From an uncultured Bacteroidia bacterium (GTDB taxonomy: Bacteria; Bacteroidota; Bacteroidia; Bacteroidales; ML635J-15), in contig CADCCZ010000001.1 in the NCBI GenBank assembly GCA_902800045.1, positions 973,346 through 1,037,345 of the forward strand: 64,000 nucleotides of DNA, in the 5' to 3' direction. The translations under genes were made by a program, and so were the position numbers. Under the pieces are notes generated by a model that saw only the letters and a program-made list of their open reading frames with translations, did not search any database and was not told the origin of the DNA. Of this stretch, positions 52,327 through 62,139 are shown piece by piece. How positions within the stretch are numbered: position 1 is the stretch's first letter; each line of letters starts with the position of its first letter.

Positions 52327-53595
52327 TTATTCAGTGAGTTCCTTGATTCTTGCACCCATCTGCTGGCTTTCTTCGTACTTGCCAGCCTTATAATACAATT
52401 CCTTCAAGATCTGGAGTACCTGCAAATCGTTTGGCTTGATAGACAATGCCTTTTCCAGATGTGGCAAGGCCTTTGTCTGGCATTCCTTTGCAATTTCCTG
52501 GTATTTTTCGAAAGCAGCGAAATCTGTTGGAGGAATGTTCTTGTCGGCCCACTCCAATGTATCGGCAGCAGAGTTGATGTACAAAGCGCCGAGACCGTAT
52601 ATTGCATCGTAGTTGTTAGGATCGATTTCGAGAGCCTTGTTAAAATCGGCTTCGGCAGCGGTCTTGTCCTTCATTTCCTGAGCCAAAGTACCACGGATTA
52701 CGAGGAACTGAGCATTGTTGGGATCGTTCTGCATTGCCATATTGATATACTCCCTAGCCTTTCCAGTATTACCTGAAGCTACATAGTAGTTAAACATTTC
52801 GATTACAAGCGGATAGCTATCGTTCGGGAACTTAGCAATACCGTCTTCGAGAACCTTCAGCATCTTTGCAGTGTCGCCAGTTTCCTTCAAAGCCATCGAC
52901 TGGTTGACATATACGGAAACTTTTTCCTTGTTGTCGACGCCATAGTTAGCACCGATAAGGAAATCGTTGAGCGTAATAGCCTCTTCGAACTTCTTGCTTC
53001 TCATTGCTGCCAATGATGCATAGTAGTAAATCTGGGTATCGATGCGGAAAGTAAGAGTTGAAATTTCGATTGCCTTCGCAAACTGGTTGTACGAAGTTTC
53101 GAAATCGTTGCTCTGGAAAGCATTGATACCTTTATTCACGAAAGCGTTTGACAAAGCCGGGAATCTCTGGAACAAGATATCCATAAAAGCTTCTGTACTT
53201 TCGTAATTTGATTCATTGTTCTGGTTAAGAATACTTGCGAACTTCATCAATCCGGCCTGGGTTGTAAAGTCGATGTCGCGATGCTCAGGATTTACAAAGT
53301 TGTATTTCAGAGCCTTCATATACGACTCGTAAGCCACTTCGTAGCAATCCGAGCACAAAGCCTGGTACTTTTTATTCTTTGTACTTCCAAGTTCCTGATA
53401 TATCTGACCTTTGAACCAGAAAGTCTTAAAACTTTCGGCAGTCTGCGGATTTGCTTCTGCCTTGTCGATTGCCTTCTTTGCATCATCGAGGTAACCATCC
53501 TTCAGATAGCTCCATGCGCTGGTAATCATTTGCTTCTGGGCACTCATTGTAAGTGCTGCCATCAAAGCTATACCTATTAAAAATAACTTCTTCAT
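52327..53595 (-). CDS. Exported tetratricopeptide-repeat protein
   Basis: A 422-residue protein with a signal peptide (MKKLFLIGIALMAALTMSAQ). At least six TPR-like helix pairs are visible: ESFKTFWFKGQIYQEL, NAFVNKGINAFQSNDFETSYNQFAKAIEI, AQFLVIRGTLAQEMKDKTAAEADFNKALEIDPNNYDAIYGLGALY, and ALPHLEKALSIKPNDLQVLQILKELYYKAGKYEES. It probably serves as a periplasmic scaffold for a protein complex. No partner is evident. gyrA ends 18 bases upstream in the same direction, and the two may be transcribed together. Confidence 0.88.
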   Translation of the reverse strand: MKKLFLIGIALMAALTMSAQKQMITSAWSYLKDGYLDDAKKAIDKAEANPQTAESFKTFWFKGQIYQELGSTKNKKYQALCSDCYEVAYESYMKALKYNFVNPEHRDIDFTTQAGLMKFASILNQNNESNYESTEAFMDILFQRFPALSNAFVNKGINAFQSNDFETSYNQFAKAIEISTLTFRIDTQIYYYASLAAMRSKKFEEAITLNDFLIGANYGVDNKEKVSVYVNQSMALKETGDTAKMLKVLEDGIAKFPNDSYPLVIEMFNYYVASGNTGKAREYINMAMQNDPNNAQFLVIRGTLAQEMKDKTAAEADFNKALEIDPNNYDAIYGLGALYINSAADTLEWADKNIPPTDFAAFEKYQEIAKECQTKALPHLEKALSIKPNDLQVLQILKELYYKAGKYEESQQMGARIKELTE

Positions 53596-53613
53596 AATAT
53601 TAAAATTTAAATG

Positions 53614-56247
53614 TTATTCATTCTCGTTATTACTCTCGTTGTTTTCTTCTACTGCAATTTCTGCGCCATTATTTTCTTCCTGCGAAATTTCTTCGCTTAC
53701 CGGTTCTGCAACTCCGTCAGCCTCAGCCTCAGCCTCTAACTGTGCTATCTTTGCTGCTTCTTCCTCGGCTATGCGCTCAAGTTCTGCACCACCTTCAATC
53801 TTTGCAACAGAAGCGATAACGTCGCCGTCGCGGAGATTTATCAGGCGAACACCCTGAGTTGCACGACCCATAACGCGCAGAGTATCAACTGCCAGACGGA
53901 TTGTTATGCCCGAACGGTTGATAATCATCAGGTGGTCATTGTCAGTAACAGCGTTGATACTGATAAGGTTACCAGTCTTTTCGGTGACATTCAAGGTCTT
54001 TACACCCTTACCGCCACGGTTTGTAACGCGGTAGTCCTCGATGCTCGAACGCTTGCCGTAACCATTTTCGGAAACAACAAGCACATCCTGCTCCGGACGG
54101 ACAGTAATCATACCTATTACATAATCGTTATCGTCCAAGGTTATACCCTTGACACCGGTTGCTGTACGGCCAATCGGACGGACAATGTCGTGCGGGAAGC
54201 GGATGGTCTTGCCACCGTAAGCACCAATCATGACATTTGTCGGAGCTTCGCCCTCTACATCCTCGATGAGCGATGCCGTGAGAAGCATATCGCCTTCGCG
54301 AACATTGATAGCGTTGACACCGTTCTGGCGCGGACGCGAATATTCCTCAAGCAAGGTCTTCTTGAAGACACCGTTGCGAGTACACATCACAACGTAAGTC
54401 CTATTGATGTAGTCAACATCCTTCAACGACTTGACATTCAGGTAAGCCTTAACTTCGTCTTCCTTATCGATGTTGATAATGTTCTGAATATGACGGCCCT
54501 TCGAGGTCTTTGTTCCTTCAGGAATTTCGTAAACCTTGAGCCAGTAGCACTTTCCAAGCTTTGTAAATAATAATAAGGTATTGTGCATTGTGGCAACGAA
54601 CATGTGTTCTACAAAGTCCTCGTCGCGTGTTGCAGTTCCCTTGGAACCTACGCCACCCCTATTCTGCGACTTGAATTCCGACAACGAAGTACGCTTCATG
54701 TATCCGAGGTGCGAAATTGTGATAACAACCTCTTCGTTTGCGTAGAAGTCTTCGGGATTCATGTCTTCCGATGCGTAAACGACTTCGGTCTTGCGCTCGT
54801 CGCCGTACTTTTCCTTAATTTCAAGAAGTTCGTCCTTGATGACCTGCATTCTCATTTCTACGCTGGCAAGCAATTCCTTCAAGTATTCGATGCGCTTCAT
54901 CAACTCTTCGTACTCGGCTCTCAACTTTTCCTGTTCGAGACCGGTCAACTGTTTGAGACGCATTTCAACGATTGCCGATGCCTGAATTTCGGAGAGCGAG
55001 AAACGCTGCATCAATCTTTCCTTTGCATCAGTAGGATTGTCAGAAGACTTGATAATCTGGATAACCTCGTCGATATTGTCGCTTGCGATAATCAAGCCCT
55101 GAACGATGTGAGCACGTTCTTCTGCCTTGCGAAGGTCAAATTCTGTACGACGGGTAACAACATCAAGTCTATGCTCAACAAAGTAGTGAATCAAGTCCTT
55201 AAGATTGAGAACCATCGGGCGACCCTTAACAAGAGCGATGTTGTTGATGCTGAACGACGACTGCAACTCGGTGTATTTGAACAACTTGTTGAGTACAACA
55301 TTAGCGACTGCATCGCGCTTGATATCGATAACGATACGCATACCAACGCGGCGGTCGGATTCGTCGTTGACATTCGAAATACCTTCTATCTTCTTGTCGG
55401 TAACGAGGTTAGCGATATGCTTGATAAGTTCGGCCTTGTTGACCATATAAGGAATTTCGGTAACCACAATGCGTTCGTGACCGCGTTCCGAAGTTTCTAT
55501 TTCAGTCTTCGAGCGGATGACAACGCGTCCGTGACCAGTTGCGTAAGCCTCGCGAACACCGTCGATACCATATATAATACCGCCAGTCGGAAAATCGGGA
55601 GCCTGGATTATCTTGCCAAGTTCATCGACTTCGATTTCGGGGTTGTCGATGTATGCGACAGTTGCATCGATTGTCTGTGCAAGGTTGTGCGGAGCCATGT
55701 TGGTTGCCATACCTACAGCGATACCGTTTGCACCGTTGACAATCAGGTTAGGGATTTTGGTCGGCAATACGCTCGGTTCCTGCAGCGAATCGTCGAAATT
55801 GTTGACGAAATCTACAGTTTCCTTGTCCATATCGGCCATCATCTCGTCCGAAATCTTCGACAGGCGAGCCTCGGTGTAACGCATAGCAGCGGGGCTGTCG
55901 CCGTCAACCGAGCCGAAGTTACCCTGACCATCGACGAAAGTATATCTCATTACCCAGTTCTGGGCAAGTCTTACCATTGCAAAATAAACTGACGAGTCGC
56001 CGTGCGGGTGGTACTTACCCATGACTTCACCGACAATTCTCGCCGATTTCTTGTGAGGCTTGCCAGGTGCAAGTCCCAAACCTTCCATACCGAAAAGTAT
56101 TCTTCTCTGAACGGGTTTCAAACCGTCCCTAACGTCCGGCAATGCACGCGAAACTATTACAGACATTGAATAGTCGATGTACGCCGATTTCATTTCATCT
56201 TCGACACTAATCGAAATTATCTTTGCTCTTCCTTCTTCTTCAAGCAT
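53614..56247 (-). CDS. gyrA: DNA gyrase subunit A
   Basis: The 877-residue breakage-and-rejoining subunit of gyrase. The catalytic tyrosine is Y124 ([11 protein letters not shown]). The GyrA-box [10 protein letters not shown] in the C-terminal beta-pinwheel marks it as gyrase and not topoisomerase IV. The quinolone-determining region reads [17 protein letters not shown]. The position of E. coli Ser83 is Ser85, and that of Asp87 is Phe89, an unusual residue there. The C-terminal tail (about 40 residues) is acidic ([26 protein letters not shown]). No gyrB in the window. Confidence 0.97.
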   Translation of the reverse strand: MLEEEGRAKIISISVEDEMKSAYIDYSMSVIVSRALPDVRDGLKPVQRRILFGMEGLGLAPGKPHKKSARIVGEVMGKYHPHGDSSVYFAMVRLAQNWVMRYTFVDGQGNFGSVDGDSPAAMRYTEARLSKISDEMMADMDKETVDFVNNFDDSLQEPSVLPTKIPNLIVNGANGIAVGMATNMAPHNLAQTIDATVAYIDNPEIEVDELGKIIQAPDFPTGGIIYGIDGVREAYATGHGRVVIRSKTEIETSERGHERIVVTEIPYMVNKAELIKHIANLVTDKKIEGISNVNDESDRRVGMRIVIDIKRDAVANVVLNKLFKYTELQSSFSINNIALVKGRPMVLNLKDLIHYFVEHRLDVVTRRTEFDLRKAEERAHIVQGLIIASDNIDEVIQIIKSSDNPTDAKERLMQRFSLSEIQASAIVEMRLKQLTGLEQEKLRAEYEELMKRIEYLKELLASVEMRMQVIKDELLEIKEKYGDERKTEVVYASEDMNPEDFYANEEVVITISHLGYMKRTSLSEFKSQNRGGVGSKGTATRDEDFVEHMFVATMHNTLLLFTKLGKCYWLKVYEIPEGTKTSKGRHIQNIINIDKEDEVKAYLNVKSLKDVDYINRTYVVMCTRNGVFKKTLLEEYSRPRQNGVNAINVREGDMLLTASLIEDVEGEAPTNVMIGAYGGKTIRFPHDIVRPIGRTATGVKGITLDDNDYVIGMITVRPEQDVLVVSENGYGKRSSIEDYRVTNRGGKGVKTLNVTEKTGNLISINAVTDNDHLMIINRSGITIRLAVDTLRVMGRATQGVRLINLRDGDVIASVAKIEGGAELERIAEEEAAKIAQLEAEAEADGVAEPVSEEISQEENNGAEIAVEENNESNNENE

Positions 56248-56504
56248 TTTTTATCTCAATTTTATTTCTAATATTCTTATAATCAAATCCTTGTGTTTTA
56301 CACAAAATTGTTGTAAAAATAGAAAATTCTGCTCACATATACAAGTATCAGCAAGCATTTTTTTAACAAAATTTGTTTATAAAATTATAGAGCCTAGACA
56401 GGGTTCGCAGACACAGAACGATAGTCAAAAGCAACAAAAATTCGCCAAAGTTATTAACAAGTTATACAAGATATTAACAATATAGCATTTTTTTACATTT
56501 TATG
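56248..56504. other. gyrA-hup intergenic region
   Basis: AT-rich and without a gene that I can support. It must carry the gyrA promoter, but I see no convincing TAnnTTTG box on the minus strand. Confidence 0.5.
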
Positions 56505-56535
56505 CTTGTACGTATAAAATCATTTTATATCTTTG
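56505..56535 (+). promoter_or_regulatory. hup promoter
   Basis: CTTG (56505-56508), 19 bases, then TATCTTTG (56528-56535). Close to consensus. Leader of about 35 bases to the HU start. Confidence 0.8.
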
Positions 56536-56575
56536 CTCAAAATATCTATTAGTATCAAACACAAATTTTTAAAAG

Positions 56576-56857
56576 ATGAACAAAGTAGAATTAATCGACA
56601 AGATGGCTGCAAAGGCAGGCATGACGAAAGCTGACGCAAGAAGAGCTCTTGATGCTTTCATGAACACAACTGAAGAATGCCTTAAGAAGGGTGATTCTTT
56701 GACTCTTATCGGTTTCGGTTCTTTCGGTGTTACCAAGAGAGCTGCAAGAAAAGGTCACAATCCACGTAATCCTAAGGAAGTTATCAACATCCCAGCAAGA
56801 AAGGTTGTTAGATTCTCAGCAGGTGCTGCATTGAAGAAGGCTGTAAACAAGAAGTAA
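56576..56857 (+). CDS. HU family DNA-binding protein
   Basis: A 93-residue HU/IHF-type protein with the full family layout: MNKVELIDKMAAKAGMTKADARRALDAF, the strand part LTLIGFGSFGVTKRAARKGHNPRNPKEVINIPARKVVRFSAGAALKKAV. The DNA-binding arm carries the proline-containing RNP motif (NPRNPKE). It bends and compacts DNA in the nucleoid. Codons are strongly biased, in keeping with an abundant protein. It has its own promoter and terminator. Confidence 0.95.
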   Translation: MNKVELIDKMAAKAGMTKADARRALDAFMNTTEECLKKGDSLTLIGFGSFGVTKRAARKGHNPRNPKEVINIPARKVVRFSAGAALKKAVNKK

Positions 56858-56871
56858 TCTTCTAAAAAAGA

Positions 56872-56902
56872 AAAAAAGGGGGACAATCGTTCCCCTTTTT
56901 TG
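56872..56902 (+). terminator. hup terminator
   Basis: AAAAGGGGGA pairs with TTCCCCTTTT around CAATCG and is followed by a T-run. Confidence 0.85.
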
Positions 56903-56922
56903 TTTTAATACCATTTATAAAT

Positions 56923-57600
56923 ATGGAAGCTAGACAAATAATTGATTTTCTTACATCATACGTAACCACCGAAAGACTAAATACACTAAACAAGGTCCTC
57001 GACGAAAGAACCAACTACATATCGGTTGTCCTCGAAGACATTTTCCAAACACACAACGCTTCGGCTGTACTCCGCAGTTGCGACTGCTTCGGTATACAAA
57101 ACGTAAACTTCATCGAAAACCGATACAGCTACATGGAAAACAAAGACGTGGCTATGGGTTCGTCGCAATGGCTGAGCATCAGACGGTTCAACCAGAAGGA
57201 AAACAACACACTAGATGCCATAAAGGCTGTACGCGATGCAGGTTACAGAATTGTAGCCACCACCCCGCACACAAACGACGTGCTAATAAAGGACTTAGAC
57301 CTGTCGAAAGGAAAAATTGCTCTGTTCTTCGGCTCGGAAAAGCCAGGCCTGTCGGACATTGTAATGAACAACGCCGACGAATTTGTCCGTATCCCAATGT
57401 ACGGATTCACCGAGAGTTTCAACATTTCGGTATCGGCAGCCCTTTGTCTTTACGAACTAACCGCAAGACTCAGAAATTCAGACATCGACTGGCACCTGTC
57501 ACCTGCCGAACGCACCGAACTGCTCGCACAATGGATGAAACTGAGCGCAAGAAACGCAGAGGGTCTCATCCGCGAATACGAAAAAAGAGGAAAAATATAA
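56923..57600 (+). CDS. trmH: tRNA (guanosine-18-2'-O)-methyltransferase TrmH
   Basis: A 225-residue SPOUT methyltransferase that methylates the ribose of G18 in tRNA. Length and C-terminal helix (WHLSPAERTELLAQWMKLSARNAEGLIREYEKRG) match TrmH. Motif 1 is IFQTHNASAVLRSCDCFGIQNV, motif 2 ALFFGSEKPGLSD and motif 3 IPMYGFTESFNISVSAALCLYEL. The N-terminal TERLNTLNKVLDERTNYISVVLEDI is also typical. The gene is followed by a palindromic repeat and the heptamer run. Confidence 0.93.
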   Translation: MEARQIIDFLTSYVTTERLNTLNKVLDERTNYISVVLEDIFQTHNASAVLRSCDCFGIQNVNFIENRYSYMENKDVAMGSSQWLSIRRFNQKENNTLDAIKAVRDAGYRIVATTPHTNDVLIKDLDLSKGKIALFFGSEKPGLSDIVMNNADEFVRIPMYGFTESFNISVSAALCLYELTARLRNSDIDWHLSPAERTELLAQWMKLSARNAEGLIREYEKRGKI

Positions 57601-57626
57601 GCTAAAGAGAGTTCATGGTTTATAGT

Positions 57627-57644
57627 GGCGCAATGCTTTGCGTC
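57627..57644. repeat. Dispersed palindrome, GGCGCAA variant
   Basis: GGCGCAA and TTGCGTC (one wobble) around TGCT, directly before the heptamer run. Confidence 0.7.
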
Positions 57645-57647
57645 GGT

Positions 57648-57727
57648 GTTCAAAGTTCAAAGTTCAAAGTTCAAAGTTCAAAGTTCAAAGTTCAAAGTTC
57701 AAAGTTCAAAGTTCAAGGTTCAAAGTT
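57648..57727. repeat. Heptanucleotide tandem repeat (GTTCAAA)n
   Basis: About eleven units of GTTCAAA (one GTTCAAG) from 57648 to the stop codon of the subtilase gene at 57727. A shorter form (TTCAAGGTTCAAGG) flanks the palindromes at 60810-60870. Confidence 0.95.
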
Positions 57728-60700
57728 TATTTTACTTTGACAAACCTTGTCGACATCTCTCCTGCTTCACCGAAAATCTTCACACTATAAGTACCTGCTG
57801 CAAAGTCAGAAACATCAAGTCTCGATACATTCTTGCCAGAGAATACACATCTGCCTTCGCTATCGATAACCATGATTTCAAAATTTCCATTCACTCCAAC
57901 AATTTCCAATATATCGGAAACAGGATTCGGATATAGCGACAAAGAACCGCAGAAACTATTCTCTTCTACAGCATCTCCCTGATTACCACACAGATAATCA
58001 TACTTAGCAACTGCTGCATCAACAGCTTCGGTCAGACGCGAATACGAATCGGCAGCAAACATGGCAATTCCAACCCTGACTGTATCGCCGGCTGCTATTG
58101 TCAACGGCCCTGCTCCTGTATATTGAACCATGTCGCCAATTATACTGCTTATCGAATTGTTGGTAGCCATATAAAACTTCTCCAGATCCGAAAATCCGTC
58201 CGAGATATCTATTGCGCCATCGCCACCTGCCCTATTTGCCAAAGTATAATTGAACGGCTGTCGAGAACCCAACAATTTCATTCCTGCATACAGCGAATTG
58301 TTGCCTTCGTAAGCACAATATGCAAAATTGCGGGTTGCATCGTATCTGCTCCTATTTTCTGACGGCTCATACAAATCCCAGTCGGCAAAAAGTCCGAAGT
58401 AATAGTCTTCGACTGGCTGAAGTCCTTTATTTACAATTGAATAGTCGGCTATAATATAATTGTCGGCATCGGCATACACGTCGAGTAAAATTTCCAAATT
58501 GTGCGAATTATAGTCGGAAGTATCTGTCATCTTTGCTGCCACATGCGTAATTGCCAACGTATCATCGACATAATGCGGATATTCAATTACCGAAAAGTCG
58601 GATACCTGACGTACTGCACTATAGACCTCATTGCCAGAGATTCCAGAAATAATACCGCAATCGTAAAACAATTCGTAGTAATCGTCGAGGTAGAACCCAT
58701 GACCGACTTCGGTATTAAGGTCAACATATCCGAGACGGCCGTTTCCTGCAACCGACATGCTAAGATTTTCGGTTGTCACATCGACAAAGCCACCGTTTAC
58801 AGGCACATCGATTATCTGCTCGTCGGCAAATTCGTCGGAAACAAAGTTAATCTTCAACTTGACTGTAAGTTCCTGAGGTGCATCGGGCAAAACTTCGAGC
58901 CTTATTGCATTGCCTCTCGCAACCGACAAGCTGTCGTTCTGCATCGGAGCCATATAGCCGAACGAAATTTCATCGTCAACAACTTGAACATAAGGACTTT
59001 CGGTAGAAATTTGCAATCGAAGGTTATCTCTTGCATTCAGATAATTAGTAATCATTCCTTCTACAACGACTTCTGTCTCCAGTCTGTCGAATTTCATATT
59101 GTGAAACTGTGTGGAATATAGGCTGTCTTCCGAAATTGTTAGTGCGCGGTAAAGGTTCAGACGTCCCTTCCCTATCAAACCTGCGTAATTGGCATTGAAA
59201 TAAACTGGATACGAAACGTCCAAATATGTCGTATCGTAAACATACTGACCGAAATAGACATCGTTGTGAGTTGTATCGTAAGCATAGCCGCCCACGTAAA
59301 CCTGGTTGTGTACGGTGTCGTACTCGTAAGCCTGCAGCAAGTCGGACCAAGTACTGTCGACCGAAATGCTGTCGTACGAATACAACTGGTCGTCCCAGAT
59401 GCTATCAACAGTAATCACATCGATATACTCTACAAAAGTACTGTCGACCTGCATAAGCGAATCGGGCACAATATAATTGAGGGTATCGATATTGTCGGCT
59501 GACACGCGCAATATTTCACCTATTTGCAAGGCATTGTACGACGGATAGTACGACCTTACAATTCCTGCACTACCTGCAACTATCGGGCTAGCGAACGATG
59601 TTCCGCCCCACATTGTTGCATAGCCGTTTTCGCTTGTCGAAACGTACATGGTTCCTGGTGCCGACACATCAACGGTTGTCGAATACGACGAGTTGTTCCA
59701 CTTGGCATCGTTGCGGTCGGTAGCAGCTACCGAAATAACATTTTCGTACGATGCCGGATAAAATCTCACCTCGATGCCATTGTTGCCAGCAGCAGCAACG
59801 ACAAGAACATCGTAGTTTATGGCTGCATAGTTTACCACATCCTGTCCCATCTGCTGGTACGAAGTGCTTCCCCAACTGCAGTTTACCACATCGAAACGGT
59901 GATTTGCTGCATAAACTATCGACTGGTATACATTTACGAGCGAACCTTCGTCGTTCATAATCCTCAGTGGTACGAACTTGCATTTGTAGCCAGCCCCCGA
60001 CACTCCAATTCCGTTTCCTGTTACAGCAGCTGCAATTCCAGATACGTATGCGCCATGCTCGTTGTTGTTGCATCCGTGCGGAATCTGGGCATTATTGTTG
60101 TCGTAGGCAAAATTCCAACCTTTGTAGTTGTCAACATAGCCATCGTTATCATTGTCAATACCGTCGGGTATATCATCGTAGTTGACCTTGATATTGTCTT
60201 GCAGGTCGACATGCGTAAGCCCTGTTCCCGTATCGGAAATGCCGATTACAATGGAAGTGTCGCCTTTGCAAATGTCCCAGGCCTCGTACGAACGCACATT
60301 ACGAGTCCAGTACTGGTATGCACCGTCGGCATTTGCATTTTCGGGACGTGCCAGCGGATCGTCAGGAACATCAAGCAACGAAACCTTATACAACGGCTCG
60401 GCATATTCAACATCTCCATTCTTACTGATATACGAAACTACTTGATTTACATCAACATCACTTTCAAACACAAGGCGGTAGATAGTAGTAATGTCAGATA
60501 GTCGTCGACCATAATTGTCATATTCCTTGACAGGGCGCACGGCATCGGGGAATTCGAGCTTGTAGCCGAAATCGCCGAAACATTCGCGCAAACTGGTAAC
60601 GTATGCCGACTTGAAAAAGGTATCAACCTTATTGGCGTTGACTTTAACAATTACCGTATTTTGTTCGTAATTAGCATTTTGCGCCACTACAGAGGAACAT

Positions 60701-60741
60701 ATAATCAGAATTGCAACAGCAATCGACAAAACTCTTTTCAT
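57727..60741 (-). CDS. T9SS-secreted subtilisin-like (S8) protease with an inserted repeat
   Basis: A 1004-residue secreted protease. After the signal peptide (MKRVLSIAVAILIICSSVVAQ) and a propeptide region (residues 25-120), the S8 domain carries the triad D170 (GISDTGTGLTH), H229 (NNNEHGAYVSG) and S382 (WGGTSFASP), with N320 as oxyanion residue. Residues about 424-515 are a Tyr/Asp/Thr/Ser-rich insertion with repeated YDT(T/V)H and VDSTW-like words, before the usual NANYAGLIGKGRLN end of the domain. Beta-sandwich regions follow. The last 80 residues (LSLYPNPVSDILEI...GTYSVKIF) are a type A T9SS sorting domain. The start is ATG 60741. Confidence 0.92.
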   Translation of the reverse strand: MKRVLSIAVAILIICSSVVAQNANYEQNTVIVKVNANKVDTFFKSAYVTSLRECFGDFGYKLEFPDAVRPVKEYDNYGRRLSDITTIYRLVFESDVDVNQVVSYISKNGDVEYAEPLYKVSLLDVPDDPLARPENANADGAYQYWTRNVRSYEAWDICKGDTSIVIGISDTGTGLTHVDLQDNIKVNYDDIPDGIDNDNDGYVDNYKGWNFAYDNNNAQIPHGCNNNEHGAYVSGIAAAVTGNGIGVSGAGYKCKFVPLRIMNDEGSLVNVYQSIVYAANHRFDVVNCSWGSTSYQQMGQDVVNYAAINYDVLVVAAAGNNGIEVRFYPASYENVISVAATDRNDAKWNNSSYSTTVDVSAPGTMYVSTSENGYATMWGGTSFASPIVAGSAGIVRSYYPSYNALQIGEILRVSADNIDTLNYIVPDSLMQVDSTFVEYIDVITVDSIWDDQLYSYDSISVDSTWSDLLQAYEYDTVHNQVYVGGYAYDTTHNDVYFGQYVYDTTYLDVSYPVYFNANYAGLIGKGRLNLYRALTISEDSLYSTQFHNMKFDRLETEVVVEGMITNYLNARDNLRLQISTESPYVQVVDDEISFGYMAPMQNDSLSVARGNAIRLEVLPDAPQELTVKLKINFVSDEFADEQIIDVPVNGGFVDVTTENLSMSVAGNGRLGYVDLNTEVGHGFYLDDYYELFYDCGIISGISGNEVYSAVRQVSDFSVIEYPHYVDDTLAITHVAAKMTDTSDYNSHNLEILLDVYADADNYIIADYSIVNKGLQPVEDYYFGLFADWDLYEPSENRSRYDATRNFAYCAYEGNNSLYAGMKLLGSRQPFNYTLANRAGGDGAIDISDGFSDLEKFYMATNNSISSIIGDMVQYTGAGPLTIAAGDTVRVGIAMFAADSYSRLTEAVDAAVAKYDYLCGNQGDAVEENSFCGSLSLYPNPVSDILEIVGVNGNFEIMVIDSEGRCVFSGKNVSRLDVSDFAAGTYSVKIFGEAGEMSTRFVKVK

Positions 60742-60756
60742 ACTCAAAAATTTTGC

Positions 60757-60764
60757 GAAAGATA
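60757..60764 (-). promoter_or_regulatory. -7 box of the subtilase gene
   Basis: TATCTTTC on the minus strand, 15 bases before ATG 60741 (one mismatch to TAnnTTTG). Confidence 0.55.
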
Positions 60765-60832
60765 ATAAAAATGTTTAAAAGTTCAAAAGATTAGCTGCGC
60801 GGAATAAAAAATTCAAGGTTCAAGGTTTGTAG

Positions 60833-60852
60833 CGACGCAATGCTTTGCGTCG
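60833..60852. repeat. Dispersed palindrome, CGACGCAA copy
   Basis: CGACGCAA and TTGCGTCG around TGCT. Confidence 0.8.
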
Positions 60853-60876
60853 GGGTTCAAGGTTCAAAGTTTGTAG

Positions 60877-60896
60877 CATCGCAATGCTTTGCGATG
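60877..60896. repeat. Dispersed palindrome, CATCGCAA copy with compensating changes
   Basis: CATCGCAA and TTGCGATG around TGCT. Compared with its neighbour at 60833, both arms changed so that pairing is kept. Confidence 0.8.
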
Positions 60897-60960
60897 GTTC
60901 ATATTTCAGGAAGTTCAAAAAAAATGAAATTTATTGAATCTGAATTTCAAGGTATAAACA

Positions 60961-60991
60961 AAAAAAAGCGGCTGAAAATCAACCGCTTTTC
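60961..60991 (-). terminator. Terminator of the DUF1573 operon
   Basis: On the minus strand AAGCGGTTGA and TCAGCCGCTT pair (one mismatch) around TTT and are followed by a run of T. Confidence 0.85.
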
Positions 60992-61008
60992 TTGTATCAG
61001 GAATAATT

Positions 61009-62121
61009 TTACTGTGCGCTTTGTTCTTCGATGTTACCTATAATCTTAACAACCATGCTCGAATTGTTTGGATCGTTGGTTGTAATTGTAATCGGCTTGC
61101 TCTGGTGACCTTTTTTGCCTGCCGAATTGAAGGTTGCCTTAATGAAGCTTTCTTCACCTGGCTTAATCACCATCTTTTCGGGATTTGGAACTGTGCAACC
61201 GCAAGTAGCCTTTACTTTACGAATGATAAGGTCCGACTTACCTTCGTTCTTGAACTTGTACTCGTATGTTACCTTGTCGCCCTGCTTGATTGTACCGAAA
61301 TCGTACTCAGTCTGGGCAAATACAATCTTAGGAGCATTTGCTCTTTCCTGTTCGGTAAGATGCGAGAAATCTTCGACGATGGTAGCACTTACTGTAATTC
61401 TGTTCTTGCTGCTGACGCTATCGTTAACGACAACTGTTATTCTGTCCTGCAAGAATCCCCAATCGTTCTTCTGGGTAGCATCGTAAGTGACATAGATTTT
61501 ACCAGTCTGCCCCATCTTCTCGTTTGGCTTCTTAGCTGCAAGTGTAGCAGGTTCCATCCATACCTTTATATGCTTAGGTACATTCTGGAAAGTGACCTTC
61601 ATAGGAGCCTCGGTAACGTTAACTACGCCAATAGTATCGGTAACCGACTTGGTATTATACACATTGTTTAATGCCAAATGTGCTGTTCTCAATCTCAATC
61701 CGCTGAAATCCTTTGGATAATAGTCTTCTACGCCCTTTTCTCTCGGGATTACTTCGCCCGAAATAGTAAGTATTGTAGTCGGAGTTTCGCAGTTTGATGT
61801 AACCGTTATAGTCTTGTTGAACTTACCGGGACGGTTCTGCGGATTGTACGAAGCCTTTACAAAGCCCTTCTTACCCTTCTGGATAGGTTCCTTGGTATAG
61901 TCGGTTGCTGTACATCCACACGATGCCTTTACATTGGTAAGGTACAATGGTTCCTCGCCTACATTTGTAAATTCGAATATAGCAGTCTGCATGCCTGCTT
62001 CTTCCTTGAATACGCCAAAGCTGTGAGATGTCTTATCCCACGAAATTTGTGGCGCCTTTGTCTGTGCCATCAAAGCGACAGCAGCAAACGATGCTAAAAT
62101 AATGAAAAACAACTTTTTCAT
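61009..62121 (-). CDS. Exported protein with two DUF1573 domains
   Basis: A 370-residue protein with a signal peptide (MKKLFFIILASFAAVALMAQ). Two DUF1573 (Ig-like) domains are visible, about residues 25-125 and 270-365, each with the SCGCT motif or its TCGCT form (KASCGCTATDYTKEP, KATCGCTVPNPEK) and the start WDKTSHSFGVFKEEAG or FAQTEYDFGTIKQGD. The middle 130 residues form a further beta-sandwich region. It is probably periplasmic or on the surface. Function unknown. It follows the single-domain gene after 18 bases; the two share long identical stretches, a sign of duplication. Confidence 0.9.
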   Translation of the reverse strand: MKKLFFIILASFAAVALMAQTKAPQISWDKTSHSFGVFKEEAGMQTAIFEFTNVGEEPLYLTNVKASCGCTATDYTKEPIQKGKKGFVKASYNPQNRPGKFNKTITVTSNCETPTTILTISGEVIPREKGVEDYYPKDFSGLRLRTAHLALNNVYNTKSVTDTIGVVNVTEAPMKVTFQNVPKHIKVWMEPATLAAKKPNEKMGQTGKIYVTYDATQKNDWGFLQDRITVVVNDSVSSKNRITVSATIVEDFSHLTEQERANAPKIVFAQTEYDFGTIKQGDKVTYEYKFKNEGKSDLIIRKVKATCGCTVPNPEKMVIKPGEESFIKATFNSAGKKGHQSKPITITTNDPNNSSMVVKIIGNIEEQSAQ

Positions 62122-62139
62122 AATACCTTATTATTATAA

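Noticed and set aside
54583-55992. Long open frame (469 codons) on the plus strand
   Set aside because: It lies wholly opposite gyrA, which is certain. The product has no recognisable domain and is rich in Cys, Val and Asn as expected for an antisense shadow of C-biased codons.
57727-57960. C-terminal part of the subtilase as a separate gene
   Set aside because: The frame is continuous and the segment matches the T9SS sorting domain of the same protein.
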